A stretch of 64,000 bases of DNA from Deinandra increscens subsp. villosa (GCA_039602395.1 JBCNJP010000025.1:105259604-105323603), one strand, 5' to 3'; positions 34,766 through 46,688 are shown, numbered from the stretch's first letter. Numbers and translations: made by a program. The notes: a model not told the origin generated them from the sequence alone.

Positions 34766-35885
34766 ATCATAACTCATTTATCTTTTAAACTTTTTGGGGT
34801 GTAACATGTATCTCTATTTAAAATCATTTCTCTAAACAAAAACGTGATTACATGTTGATTGGATAAGTTCTATGTATGTTAAATTTGTGTGCATTATTGT
34901 GATTGGTTGTGCTCTACCTCTATCTCCAACTCGTAGCGTAATCATTAACACACTGAGCCGAGGTTACAGTAATAGATCTATTGGTTTGACAGCCAACCTG
35001 TTAAATTGGATGTTGGTTTCAATTGGGTGATTGGAAAGCCTAGTTGTCTAAGGTTTGATGTGCCCACTTATTGACTCTAACTCATTACTTGTTTGACTTA
35101 GATATGAAAGTATTTCTTTTACATATACCGTTGTTATTGAAAATATATATTATTGAAACATGTGTTTACTCACCAACTACATTTGTAGTTGACACTTTAT
35201 CTTATACATGTTGCAGAAATTTATACTTGAGCTATGTTGTGATCACGCTATGATTGCTAGATCTAGATTAAAGACTTTACTTCTTTGATATGTATTGTTC
35301 ATGTTTAACTTTATTGTATAATATCTTCAATTGATTAATGAAAAAAAGGCGTGTTTAAGTATTAGAACTTTATTTTAGTTGTCATGAGCATCTGGACAAT
35401 CATTACTTCCCGATATATTCCGTCATCGGTTGGGGTGTGACATTCTTGAGGTTTAGAGGAAAGTAAGAAAATCAATTTCTTATTGTGTGTAGGCTCAACA
35501 CATGAGCCACTATTTATAGTGGAAGATGAGCTTTGTGAAACACCCAAAATTAAATTCATAGTCAAACTTCATATTAAACGTTTTCAATGTGAATTCATAT
35601 TTAATTTTAATTGACTTGAATTTTTATGTTTCAACTCAGAATTTAAGTAATTCATTAAATTCATTTTTAATTGACTGTTACAACATTTTTCCGGTTGAAC
35701 CTTCCGCTCGAAGTGCAAAGTGCGCCCACATGACCACGCCGCATGCGCGTGCGAGTTAGGGGTCCCTTAAGGTCCAAGGTTTGTCTCCTACTAAAAGAAA
35801 CAATCTTTGGTAGAGTTCTCACCTTATTAACCACTTCAAGTTCCATCCCCCAACCAATGTGGGATGAGTTCCACTTCTATACTTA

Positions 35886-36108
35886 GGGGCTGTTTGGTTC
35901 AATTTGTTTCATTAGGTGCTTGATTAATAAGTGTCTGGATGGTAAAGACCTGTGTAGAAGACTGAATGAATAAGACATTTTTTAAAGGTAAATCTCTTAG
36001 CGATTCAGACAGTTTTACCATTTAGAGGTTCCAAACAAACAATCTGTATCTGTGTGATTCAGACAATTTAACATTCAGACCTTATTAAGAGGTAAACCAA
36101 ACATCCCC
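35886..36108. mobile_element. Tourist-type (PIF/Harbinger) MITE, 223 bp
   Basis: Inverted ends GGGGCTGTTTGGTT and GGGGATGTTTGGTT (13 of 14 alike), flanked by TTA on both sides (35883-35885 and 36109-36111). Non-coding. Confidence 0.85.
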
Positions 36109-36111
36109 TTA

Positions 36112-36488
36112 GACTTTTTTCTCTCAATTTTCAAAAAGCTTTCACAACTGTTATACCTCAACTTTGACCAGCGATGTCTCATTCATACGAGCTTAGTTTT
36201 GGACTGGGTTTGGTGCGTTGGAAAGCCCTCACGACGTACTATAAAAACCTAGAAAATACAAATGCATTAACCGCAGTTACATGCATTTTATTTCTGTGCA
36301 AAGTAGGTAAAAAATTATTCACACTTACTGAAAAAACCTATTTTTCACTATTTTCTCGCAAAATTCCAACACCCATAACATTTTATCCATCAATAATAAG
36401 GGAACAAAACGTTGAAAATGCTAAAAGAGACGGAAAAACCAATCAAGTCAAAATAACCTCAATGCAGCTTCTTTTCTTACTCTTGCAT
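36112..36488. other. No gene recognised
   Basis: Contains a frame of 136 codons that runs into (TA)n and resembles nothing known. Words such as AACTTTGACCAGCGATGTCT suggest LTR-retrotransposon remnants. Confidence 0.35.

Positions 36489-36489
<1 letters not shown>

Positions 36490-36553
<64 letters not shown>
36490..36553. repeat. (TA)n microsatellite
   Basis: About 64 bp of pure TA next to the family C element. Confidence 0.97.
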
Positions 36554-36554
<1 letters not shown>

Positions 36555-36558
<4 letters not shown>

Positions 36559-36981
36559 TGGGGTATTTTGGAACCCACTTTTAGTTGGAGAATCGTTGGA
36601 ACCCGGTCAAAAACGCGGTTAAAAAAATGTTTTTTTCTCTTAATTTTTTTATGGTGGTTCTTTATGTTATAAACTACTCTTAAATGAAAAAAAATCAAAA
36701 AACCGCCTACTAGATTTTTTTAAAAAAAATATCAAAAATGTCTAGGTTACACATGTAACTTTTGCGTAACTGCAAATATATGCATAAAAGTTACAGATGT
36801 AACTTTTTTCGTAACTGAAAATCTACTAGGCGTTTTTTTGATTTTTTTTCATTTAAGGGTAGTTTATAACATAAAGAACACCATAAAAAAATTCAGAAAA
36901 AAAAACATTTTTTTTTACCGCGTTTTTGACCGGGTTCCAACGATTCTCCAACTCAAGGTGGGTTCCAATTTATCTTTTCCC
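36555..36981. mobile_element. (TA)n-embedded hairpin element, family C, 427 bp
   Basis: Starts GGGTTGGGGTATTTTGG; right end read inward GGGAAAAGATAAATTGG. Long inverted arms include GAATCGTTGGAACCCGG and AAAACGCGG, around GTTACA-N-TGTAAC palindromes near 36744-36805. Flanked by (TA)n. Its ends match those of the 3.55-kb family F element. Confidence 0.85.
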
Positions 36982-37025
<44 letters not shown>

Positions 37026-37426
37026 AAGTTGGATTAAAATACAAAGTAGATTTTACATGAGAAGTGTGAGAAGTGCATGGTGTTTGAATATTAATGCATT
37101 GTATTATCTTTTAATTCTGTTTTTAGCAAACATATGACAATCCTAAAATAAAAAATATCATTCGTTGGATTCCAAACACCATCAAACACCATTTATTAAG
37201 ATTTTTTTTAAAAATGCATTGTGTTAGGATATTATTACATTGTGTTTACATTGCGTTATCCTATAATTCTAATTTTGATAAATATATAAACTTTTAAAAT
37301 GGGAAAAAACCATGTATAGTGTCATATATATCTACAAAAACTATAGTAAAAAGACAATATCGTGCATTAATATCTAACACATCATCCACTTCTCACGCTA
37401 AAAATACTTTGTATTATAACCACTAA
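36982..37426. other. No gene recognised
   Basis: Short (TA)n and (GA)n tracts, then about 400 bp of AT-rich sequence with repeated words such as GCATTGTGTTAGGATATTA. Confidence 0.4.
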
Positions 37427-37552
37427 TTTCAGGTGAAGACCACTATAATTCATGGGGGGAGGGGGGGGGGGGTTTCCATATATATAAACTAGTGGCTTAG
37501 AATGGTTCTTTTTAGTTCTCAAATCAAATTGGTTCTCAGATGATCCTCTCCC
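37427..37552 (-). mobile_element. Family A element, copy 5, truncated
   Basis: Retains the CCACTAATTTCAGG interior and the GATCCTCTCCC end against (TA)n; the first 50 bp are missing. Contains an expanded G run. Confidence 0.78.
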
Positions 37553-37568
37553 TATATATATATATATA

Positions 37569-37932
37569 GGTAAAAGATCCGTGTAGACCCCTTATTTTTT
37601 GTAGACCCCGTAGACCTCTTATAAAACTCAATAAAACTCATTAAAACTCACTAAAAAAAAACTCAGTTTTGTTAATTTAGTTTTTTTTATTTGCAATAAG
37701 CTTTTAAGAACAAAAAAGGACAACTAAAAAAAAAGAAAAACGAAAAACATTAAAAATTGAACATTTATATTATTGGAGGTTTATTGTAGACCCCTCTTAA
37801 GAAAATGTAGACCCATAGACCCTTTTTTCCACAATTGGATCTCTTGATCTAATAGTTGTGATTAATTTCTTTTTTTCATTTTTTCTTTCTTCTCTCTTTT
37901 TAGAAAATTTCACATGTGAAATAAAGTAATTT

Positions 37933-37950
<18 letters not shown>
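37569..37950 (+). mobile_element. (TA)n-embedded element, family D, copy 1
   Basis: Starts GGTAAAAGATCCGTG after (TA)n. Contains TGTAGACCC several times, GGATCTCTTGATCTAAT, and TTTCACATGTGAAAT palindromic words near the right. A second copy is at 58559-58757. Confidence 0.68.
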
Positions 37951-37968
<18 letters not shown>

Positions 37969-38143
37969 GGGAGAGGATCATTTGAGAACCAATTGGGTTT
38001 GAGAACTAAAAAGAACTAATTTGAGTCACAAGTTTATTTACATGTATTCCCCCTCCCATGAATTGTAGTGGTCCCCCCTGAAATGTGTGGTTGAGATTTA
38101 GTTCTCAAAAGTTCTCAAAACAAAAAGTTCTCATTTGAACCTA

Positions 38144-38147
<4 letters not shown>
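37969..38147 (+). mobile_element. Family A element, copy 6
   Basis: Complete: GGGAGAGGATCATTTGAG to CTAACCC with (TA)n on both sides. Confidence 0.88.
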
Positions 38148-38193
<46 letters not shown>

Positions 38194-38196
<3 letters not shown>

Positions 38197-38529
38197 TTAA
38201 TCCTAATAAAGCACTAAAATGGTGCCACATGTCTCATTTCCAAGATGTCCACATAAGCATTGACACATGTCAAACCACATTCAAGCATCAATTTATTAGA
38301 TTATCAATTAAGTATAATTACCAATTTTATCAAAACTAAATTTCCTTTTAAAAAAGAGTTGACAAACTTAATGTGAATTTGATAAATTTACTTAATAATT
38401 TAATTATTTTTAAGAAAACTAATCAATAATTTGTCAAACATAATAAATTTGATTATTTTAACCGTGTTTTTTTTATATGTATCTAATATTATGAATTCAA
38501 CCCGTGTAATACACGGGTTAGTAACCTAG
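38194..38529 (+). mobile_element. Non-autonomous Helitron, complete, 336 bp
   Basis: 5' TCTTTAATCCTAATAAAGC after A (38193); 3' hairpin AACCCGTGTAATACACGGGTT, then AGTAAC and CTAG, followed by T (38530). It is inserted in (TA)n. Same family as 24369-25159. Confidence 0.85.
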
Positions 38530-38680
38530 TATATATATATATATATATGTTGTTGTCGGGTAAATGAATTCACTGGAAGAGCTATTCTTTATTCATCCAT
38601 CATCGAGGGTTAAGAGGGGGTTGGACTGCATTCACGTACTCGCGTATATGTTATTGATAGTAGACACGATATGATGTACC

Positions 38681-39087
38681 AAACAAACAGGCAAGACATG
38701 TCATTTGTTAAAGTTTTTTTTTATAAGGGGACGATACCTCGACAAAATTTATTAATAACAAATAAAGAATTACAATACAATTTCAAAGGCAACCAAGTGA
38801 CTCACTTGGTCGCCCTCTCGATGGAAAGGAAATACATCAAACCTACCACTAGAAAAAAAGCCACATGCGGCTAACATCTAGACAAACAAACAGGCAAGAC
38901 ATGTCATTTGTTCAAGTTGTTTTTTTAAAGGGGACGGTACCTCGACAAAATTTATTAATAACAAATTAAGAATTACAAGACGATCTCAAAGGCAATCAAG
39001 TGACTCACTCGGTCGCCCTCAAGATGAAAAGAAAATACATCAAACCTACCACAAGAAAAGAAAAAACCACATGCGGCTAACATCTAG
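38681..39087. repeat. 203-bp tandem duplication
   Basis: Copies at 38681-38883 and 38884-39087, about 90% alike by eye. Both start AAACAAACAGGCAAGACATG and end CCACATGCGGCTAACATC plus TAGAC. Origin unknown; the phrase TACCTCGACAAAATTTATT looks like a retrotransposon 3' region. Confidence 0.85.
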
Positions 39088-39485
39088 ACCTACACAACCC
39101 AACAAATCTAACAATTATCCTAGCATAAACAATTCTAAGCTCGGAGTAATTCCTTCTTAAAATTCGTAGCAGCAAAACAAAACAAACAAACAAAGGAAAC
39201 CAATGTATATAAATCATACCTGCCCAAATCCTAGAGAGTTTCTCAATAGCAGATCTGATCCAGCAAGCCCAAATCCTCTTCAAAACTCTATCTTGATCAT
39301 TCCAAGCCCAGTAATGCTTCCAAAGAGAATAAATTAATCTTGCCAAGCATCAAGCTTTTGAACCCAAGCACATAAAACCCAAGAAAAGAAAAGAAAAGCA
39401 GCCCCATCCAATCCAAAGCATCACATCAGCATCAGCCCAAAGCATTAACATCATCCTTAGACCAGCCCGATTCCAAATCAATCCA
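39088..39485. other. No gene recognised
   Basis: AC-rich and CCCAAGC-rich sequence between the tandem duplication and the hAT-like element. Confidence 0.4.
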
Positions 39486-39493
39486 ATCCCTTT

Positions 39494-40196
39494 TAGAGGT
39501 GCAAATCCCAAACCGGTTTGGGCTCTCAAACCGGTTCTCAAACCGGTTTTCAAACCGGTCAAAACCGGTTTTGACCAACCCGGTTCCCAAACCGGTCAAA
39601 CCGAACCGGTTTCTATCGGTTAGGGGTTTTTGTGAAGAAACCGGTTTTCAAACCGGTTTGGCCCAAACCAGTTTGAAACCGGTTTCTTCACATCACTTTT
39701 AAGCAACTTTTCTAGCCCTTTTCTAGTCGATTTGAGCCTAAAAATTGGTATATATACCCCCTTTATGTGTTATAAACATTACCCCACTTCCCAATCTCTA
39801 AAAAAACTCTTAAATTTACAAAGAGTTTGAATACCGGTTAAAATAATTTGTATTTTCTTTCAAATTAGGTACTTTTGCAATCGTTTAGGTGTGAACTTAT
39901 TCTCTTTTGTAATGTTTTATGTTTTTTTTCAATAAAAAGTATGTTTTTTTAGTTTTTATAAAGTTTTTTTTTAAAAAAATATATATATACCAAACCGGTT
40001 CAAACCGGTTTGAGATCCCAAACCGGTTCGGTTTGAAACCGAAACCGGTTTCATCGGTTTCCAGATTTCGGGCTTCAAACCGGTTTGAGAACCGAACCGG
40101 TTTGGCCTCAAACCGGTTTTGACCAAAACCGATTTTGGTCAAAACCGGTTTGAGAACCGAACCGGTTTGGGTTTCAAACCGATTTTTGCACCTCTA
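39494..40196. mobile_element. hAT-like element packed with AACCGGTT, 703 bp
   Basis: Both ends read TAGAGGTGCAAA (12-bp exact inverted repeat). ATCCCTTT flanks it exactly (39486-39493 and 40197-40204). Both arms carry well over a dozen AACCGGTT or near copies, while the middle (about 39690-39985) is AT-rich and without them. No transposase. Confidence 0.88.
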
Positions 40197-40204
40197 ATCC
40201 CTTT

Positions 40205-40581
40205 GACTCGAACAACCTCTATGCTTGTTCAAGTTGTTAGTGACAACAAGATTTGCTTTTATAGTTAAAGAAATACAAGATCATCAGTTATTAGTGATCT
40301 TATAGGCAATTTTGGTTTTCTTACTATTATTTCATCTTTAGAGGGAGGAACTCTGACAGTATCAAGTCATGGACCGGAAGTTTAAAACATAAATAAATGA
40401 TGATCGATGTTCTTATACAAAAATGAACACAACACAAATTAAGGCTTTTACTTTTACATTGAAACACCTATGGGCTATGGGCTATGGGGAAGGGGGAGGG
40501 GTCGTATAACATATTATATATAGTATACAAAATGGTTAATGTTATGTAATAAATGAATGAGAGGTTGAAAATTAATTATGA
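40205..40581. other. 3' flank of the O-fucosyltransferase gene
   Basis: AT-rich sequence after the stop on the minus strand; probably includes the 3' UTR. No other gene. Confidence 0.45.
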
Positions 40582-43259
40582 TCAAGGACGAATAGGTAGT
40601 AATGTAGCTTCTTGTGTATTGCACATACATTCACTGCAACGAGGGTATCTATATACACTCCTGCCTACGGGTCGTGAAAACACGCGTTTGTTTTGTCTCA
40701 CCGCCTTTCGGATTCGGGTTTCAAATACTTTCCATTCAATCGTGTCGTTTTTCATGAAAATGTCTGCGAGTCTCCGTTTGTTAGGTCGAATCGTTGGCAT
40801 TTTCCCTCCACCGTAGTATACTCTGTATCCTGATACTAAAGACGACAGTTGACTTCCTGAATCGGTCATGGCAAAAACATCGGATGCTGTACATGTTATC
40901 AAGTCTAGTGCTGCTAGCTGCAAATAAAAATAATCACACGTGAGTCAGCTGAAAGTAGCGTAAATAACTAACTAACTGCCTGCTAGATATACCTGAGATG
41001 AGAAGTTCAAGAAAGGTTGAATTTCAGATGGAGACAACAGGTCCTCTTTAGTGACCATGTTAGGAAACAGTGTCGTTAAAGCATTCAGCCTTGATTTTCC
41101 ACCATAGATATGTGCCCCTGCCAAAAATATCCGTGTATCACGCTTGAAACCAAGGCCAGCAAGCATAAGCACCGTCTCCTCAGGCATTAACGGACATAGA
41201 CCTTCCGCCTTAAGTCTTTCTGGTGAGGGTATCCTAAAACAACTCAACACAAAAACAAAAACAAAAACAAAAAAATGAATCTTTTATGAAAAAACTAAAA
41301 CCAACAATATTATTAAACAAACAAAAAAAAAACAAAAAAATACTAACTAATGATTTATTCATACTTAGTGGTGTTATTCAGCTCCACTAATCCGGGAAAA
41401 TGAATCTCCCGATATGCTTGCAGCTCCTTCTTCTCTTCTTCGCCGCCACCAAAATCACATAAAGAATGAGCTACCATGTCCATTTCAAACCTCAAGTGCA
41501 AAGCCAAGTATCGGAAATCTTTTTTGACTTTTCCCTTTGACTTGGCAAAGGGGCCAACCAGGTTTTCATCCAATATTCCTGAATGTGTCGCATTCTGACG
41601 CATTCTCTGAATCAACATAGCAGCAGCTGTTTGTATTTTTGGAGTAAATTGCAGAGCGTGAAAATTACATCTGCATCGGAGTCTCTGTATGAGCTCCCCA
41701 CATATGAAAGAAAAGTTTAAGAAAACGATCTATTTTAAAAATACAAATCAATTTCCAGATGTCCCATAAACATTATTTGCAACATTTTCATTTCAGCAGA
41801 AGTTCCTAAGTTAAAGTCGTGCTTTCGCCGCCATAATGATTACATAAGACTTTTTCTGATTCTCTTCAAATGAGTTATTTCAGATATTTGACTAGTCAAG
41901 TTACATGTTACAATTTTCATAAAGAATAGTTGGTTCCATAACAGGAGTTTAGCAAAGGATGGAATTCTATGCTACCTGCAAGTGATATTGTATAGGATCA
42001 GATGCCAAACGATTACCAAACCCCACAAAATGAACAACTCTATTCTTCATTAAGAGTGGAAGAATATGTTTCAGGTAAAAACTGGGCTTCGCCTCTTTTG
42101 GAATATCAACATCTGTCACCTGCATGGTTTCAACATAAATCCAAGAAATCAAGTATTTTTCACCACAAAAAAAGAAAAAATAAATAAATAAATAAAAAAG
42201 CTTTGAGAGATAAATTACTAACCACACTACCAATGGCTTCAAGGTCCAGCGACCGTAACTCCTGTGGCAATTCCTTCACTATACGGATATCGGGCTTCAG
42301 GTAATCAATAAAATAGTCCTCTTGATATATATCCGCGAATTGACTACAAAACAAAGAATTCAACAGTCACTATAGCATCTTAGAATCAAAATATCAATGA
42401 AAAAAACATGAGTTATTACCTCGTATCTCTCCACACACTACTGAACATAAAGGTGGGAATAACGAGAGTTGCGTTAAGTAATCTTGCAACTGCAACAATA
42501 TTGCAGACCTGTTGTTAAACCAAGAGTGAGGTTGAACATCGTGATACAATAACAAGCCGAGACCCGTGTTTTCAGATAGTTAACAGCAAAAAACACACGG
42601 TAAGAAGTGCAGCAATGTAGACACAACTTACAGCTACTCTCTGTTGGTTTATACCACCATTCGCAGTTACCATAATGTAACCATTGTTTCCCTCTGAAAA
42701 GAAAAGAAAAGAAAAGAAAATAAATGAACACCATGTGATAGGAGGATCAAATTTAGACACGGTATGCAACTTAACAAAATATATATTATATTCCCCGGTC
42801 AATGAAAAATGCAGAGTTGACGTAGCTTAAAGGATGTATTTACCTAACAGCCAAATGTTTTTTTGTTCTTTTCAATTCTGATTATCCAATATCATATGGT
42901 TTATAGTACCAACATTTGCAGTTAACATAATGTAACCATTTTTTTCATAATAACTAGGAAATACCGACCACTAGGTTTCCAAACACGCTGATCAGCACAA
43001 GGTTTCCACAATGAAGCAACAGCATGATAGGGTTCCAACCACAGATCTTTAGGTTCTGTAGACTTGTAGGGATTCTGAAATAATAGGGCGCTAAAAATGA
43101 CAAGTGCTGTTGTTTGTTTCTAAACAATGTTTGTAAACAAGGGGTAACAACAACTTACTTCAGCTAAGGCATGAGCAGCTTTATGCAAGAGCCTTGCATA
43201 AGCTGTTTTATGCGGTTTCTTCCCTTTACCAATCTTTCTCAGTTGGTCCTGATGAGAAT

Positions 43260-43296
<37 letters not shown>

Positions 43297-43816
43297 TGTT
43301 GTTAAAACCATACAATCACTTATTTATGTTTGTTTTTATGGATGATCTATAATAATAATAACAATAATAATATGTGATGTGTGGGTGGTAAGTTCATCAT
43401 CTAAGCCTAAGGTGAGTGATGGCTTAGAAAGAACAATCCCATCCATTCATTGCAACATCTAATTTAATTGCATTTGAAATCTGCCCAAATTGATTTAGAA
43501 CAATCCAACTGAAACATCAAATCAAAGATCCCCTAAATATAAATATAAATATAAAGAAAGAGATTTGAGTTCATACGATTACCGGAAGTGAGACTGTGGA
43601 GGAATTGGAATTGGAATTGGAATTTGATTTCAGGAAGCGCAATTTGAGACCTCTAACAGAACCCAAATCTTGGATCCGAGAAAGCATCCAGAAATTGGTG
43701 AGGATGAAGAATGCAACCAAAATCCCGATCGCTAAACGGCTTCGATTAGAAGCTATCTTAAACCCCACACCTTTTTTTATCATGATACGCATCTTCTGTT
43801 GCTGTTTTTGCTCCAT
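40582..43816 (-). CDS. O-fucosyltransferase-like protein (plant GT106/DUF246 type)
   Basis: Ten exons on the minus strand: 43583-43816, 43159-43248, 42969-43074, 42632-42693, 42420-42508, 42223-42343, 41976-42119, 41365-41684, 40993-41233 and 40582-40917. All are GT-AG with consistent phases, giving 580 residues. A membrane helix at about residues 28-46 (LAIGILVAFFILTNFWML) after a basic stretch indicates a type II Golgi protein. Family blocks: LWKPCADQ, GYIMVTANGGINQQRVAVCN, NATLVIPTFMFSSVWRD, FADIYQEDYFIDYL, LQRLRCRCNFHALQFTP, RYLALHLRFEMDMVAHS, EETVLMLAGLGF, AHIYGG and TASDVFAMTDSGSQLSSLVS. The His-Leu-Arg (LHLRFE) and Asn-Gly-Gly/Gln motifs are the expected nucleotide-sugar region. Members act on cell-wall polysaccharides or proteins; the acceptor here is unknown. 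ATG at 43816 is the first in frame. Confidence 0.94.
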
Positions 43817-44029
43817 GTTTACCAACTAAAATGGCTACAATACGGATGGATTTCGAAGATTTATGGGTATGTTTTCATATCTTTCTTCGGATGAAAATAG
43901 TAACAAAAGGGGATCATTCTAAAAAAATATATTTTATTTACTTCTTTTCATATTTTTCTTTGCAGCTTTTGATGCTGTAACGTGGATATTGTCAATAGAG
44001 TAAATTACATTGTCAATAAATAGAGTAAA
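43817..44029. other. Upstream region of the O-fucosyltransferase gene
   Basis: About 210 bp between the start codon and a Helitron-like terminus; probably holds the promoter and 5' UTR. Confidence 0.45.
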
Positions 44030-44070
44030 CTAGGTTACCCGCGTTGCTGCGGGCGTAGCTGTAAACGTGA
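44030..44070 (-). other. Helitron 3' terminus
   Basis: On the minus strand: hairpin CCCGCAGCAACGCGGG, TAAC, CTAG and then T. The element would extend rightward on the + coordinate; its 5' TC end was not found. Confidence 0.65.
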
Positions 44071-44689
44071 AGATCATGACCTTGCGTTGTGTGGTAACAG
44101 TAGTTGATGTTTACCAAACATGCTATTCGCCAAAAAATTAAAAAATAAAACGTTTTAAAAAAAGATCGCACACGTTATGCCAGACTAGGACAATAGAATT
44201 TTAAAATGTCAAATCTAGAATCGTAAGGAAATGGAAGAAAGATTGCCCACGAGCTTATCGAACCTTTCATTATCTGAATACGTTCAATATACATCTTTAT
44301 GTATTGGATCCATGATTATGGGGTGTTAGTAAGAAAAAAACATTGATCAAGGCCTATTGGTAAGAAAAGAGAAGGAAGAAAGGGAAAAAAAAATTAAATA
44401 GAAAAATTAAATAGGCTACCAAAGATTCCATGTTCCGACTTTGACCATCTAAATCTAAATGTATTATATATAATAATAACACTATTACACCATAAGTTTA
44501 TGTGGTTTATCAAAATTATATTTTTGAGCTATTGAAATTATACTAGACGTTTTTTAATTTTTAATTTTGACTCGACTACAGTTTTTGAGTTGGATGTCCA
44601 TTAAAAGTTACTATTAATTTTTTTTTAAATGACAATTATACCCCTGCTTTTTATTTAATAAAAAATATACAAAATTATTTATGTTAAAT

Positions 44690-45154
44690 TTAAACCCTAC
44701 AACACCACTTCTTCGTTCAATAGCCTCTCATCACTTAGATATGCCTCTTCTTCATCACCCGTCACTTCTCCGGCACCTACAACACCACCACCACCCGCTG
44801 ACACCACTTCACCACCACCCACCGTCACATCACCACCTCCAACCACTACCCCTGCTGCTCCCCCTCTGGCATCCTCTTCTCCTCCAGCCCATGTTCCCCG
44901 TCTCTTCTTTGCCGCCGCCAGACACTCTAACTCCGTAAATCTCCCCGTCGGCGCCACCCACATTAATTTCACCACACCTCCTCTTAATTTTATAAATTAT
45001 CATGTTTAGGTCAATCTTTTTTAAGATCTTGAATCTTGATCCTATCAGATTAAATTTCAACTCTTCAATTCTACATTTGTTGAAATTTAGGATTTACAGT
45101 TGACTCTTACGGTGGTCCACCACAACAATGGCAACAAAATGCACCACCACCTTA
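44690..45154 (+). pseudogene. Proline-rich (PERK-like) gene fragments
   Basis: 44750-44900 encodes a run of Pro/Thr/Ser (SPAPTTPPPPADTTSPPPT). It resembles the extracellular proline-rich region of PERK receptor kinases or an extensin-like protein. After about 150 bp, 45096-45154 encodes DSYGGPPQQWQQNAPPP and a stop, which matches a segment just before the membrane in PERK proteins. No kinase domain is present. The pieces lie beside a Helitron 3' end on the other strand, so capture is likely. The product name is from memory of the family and not certain. Confidence 0.5.
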
Positions 45155-45842
45155 AGGTAATAACTTTTGACCACCAATGATCTAAATTTCAGAAATTATC
45201 ATGTTTGAAACAATCTCTTTCGAGTAAGATTGAACCCTCCCAAAGGAATGAACCAATCAATCAGGTTAATAGCCTATAGGCATATCTAACTTACAATAAA
45301 AAATAAACCGATAAGTAGGCCACCATCAGAATCAAAACCCTAGAATGTAACTAATCTAACATATATAAGTTACACAAATGAAAACCTAACTGTTTGCAAC
45401 ACATGTACGATTAGATATGGTCGGTCGACATCCTTACCACCAGCGACGGCGACTAGGGGTATTGATCAGGTTTTGTCTTTTGATTTTCAGGTTAAACGAG
45501 TCAGGGTTTTCTGGTTTTTCGTGGTTGGAATCCAACCAATTGTCGGGACCTAATTGGCCCCCAAGTTGTTCGGGGTTTCGGTAACGGATTGGTTGGGGTT
45601 GGATTATTCGGGTTTCGGGTTAAATAAGAATTACATCAAAATATAGAAAAATATAAAGAAAACATAATACATGTTCAAGAATGGCTAAAAATATAAGCTT
45701 TAGGATTTACTTCAATTCTTGTTCTCAGTTATATAACATAATAAAAGTTATCAATTACATCAGTTATATAAATCTTCCTAATAATAATGTGTTATTGATG
45801 ATAAATGCAATTCCTTAATACATACATATGTATATATATATA
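45155..45842. other. No gene recognised
   Basis: Contains TAGGGGTATTGATCAGG at about 45451, which looks like a hAT-type end, but no matching partner was found. Confidence 0.35.
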
Positions 45843-46668
45843 GGAAGATGATCATTGGAAAACCTTCTTCTTATTAGAAAACCTGGAAAACCATATCTAG
45901 CCAATCAAATAATTCCTTTTATTTTTGTTTTTTTATTTTATAAAAAGGGTAATATGGTAACTTACCATATTCTAATTTAGTAAACAATTCTTTAATTTAA
46001 TGATAATTAACTAATAACCTACATTAGCTAATTTAATAACAATTCATAATCAATTTATCTGATCTCCATAATTAATTCCTGTTTTTTATTTGAATTACTT
46101 TCATGTACATTCAACTTCTTTTTGACAATCGCCGTTGTTACTTTCTACATCTTTGTTGTTTCAGCGATGTAACATCCTGTTTTATTGTTACAAATACTGT
46201 TACAATACTGTAACTTTTTTTTCTGTTTCATATTTTCTGTTTCAAAACTTCAGTACAATTACATGATTGTAACATATCTAATGTTTAATTTGATTACACA
46301 TATATAAAATTATTGTTACACATATGTAACCTTCAATTTTTTCTTAATAAATATACATGAAATTACTCTTACACGAATGTAACACGAATATATACAATTG
46401 TAACAAAATTTGTATACGTTGATTAGTTATTGTTACAACTGTGTAACAATCGTTACTCTGGTGATGAACTGGTGATCAACGATTTTTTAATTAAAACATT
46501 TATTAATAAAAATGTCATTTGTCTATTATGTCCTTCATTAACCCCCCCCCCCCCCCCCAAATTTACCATCTTCCCTTATTTGATCTCAACCATTAATTTT
46601 AAATCAATGGTTAGAAAGTGGTTTTTTAGGTTTTCCAAAAATCAAGAGTATTCCATAGAACCCTACCC
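45843..46668. mobile_element. (TA)n-embedded element, family E, copy 1, 826 bp
   Basis: Starts GGAAGATGATCATTGGAAAA; right end read inward GGGTAGGGTTCTATGGAA. Both arms repeat GGAAAACC. The interior has several ATGTAAC/GTTACA words (46170-46450) and a C17 homopolymer at about 46542. Flanked by (TA)n. Confidence 0.75.
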
Positions 46669-46688
46669 TATATATATATATATATATA

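Larger units (their letters stand above)
32213..35882. other. 3.7 kb without a recognised gene
   Basis: AT-rich non-coding sequence. A TATA-like CTATAAATAGC (33499) is followed by two copies of an 89-bp unit. TGTAACA- and TGTGACA-type words near 34805 and 35436 suggest old LTR-retrotransposon material, but no LTR pair or target duplication could be fixed. Confidence 0.4.

Noticed and set aside
33106..35440. Solo LTR bounded by TTCTTG words and ending TGTGACA
   Set aside because: The TG start and CA end do not fit the same 5-bp duplication; boundaries would have to shift by one base.
36174..36584. 136-codon frame as a gene
   Set aside because: Ends in (TA)n translation and resembles no family; surrounding words look like LTR remnants.
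38846..38880. CACTA transposon end (CACTAGAAAAAAAGCC)
   Set aside because: The word lies inside the 203-bp tandem unit and reads CCACAAGAAAAG in the second copy; no partner end.
44697..44975. Gly/Val-rich minus-strand frame
   Set aside because: It is the shadow of the Pro/Thr-rich plus-strand fragment, which fits a known plant protein style better.
45451..45620. hAT element starting TAGGGGTATTGATCAGG
   Set aside because: No inverted partner or 8-bp duplication could be found.
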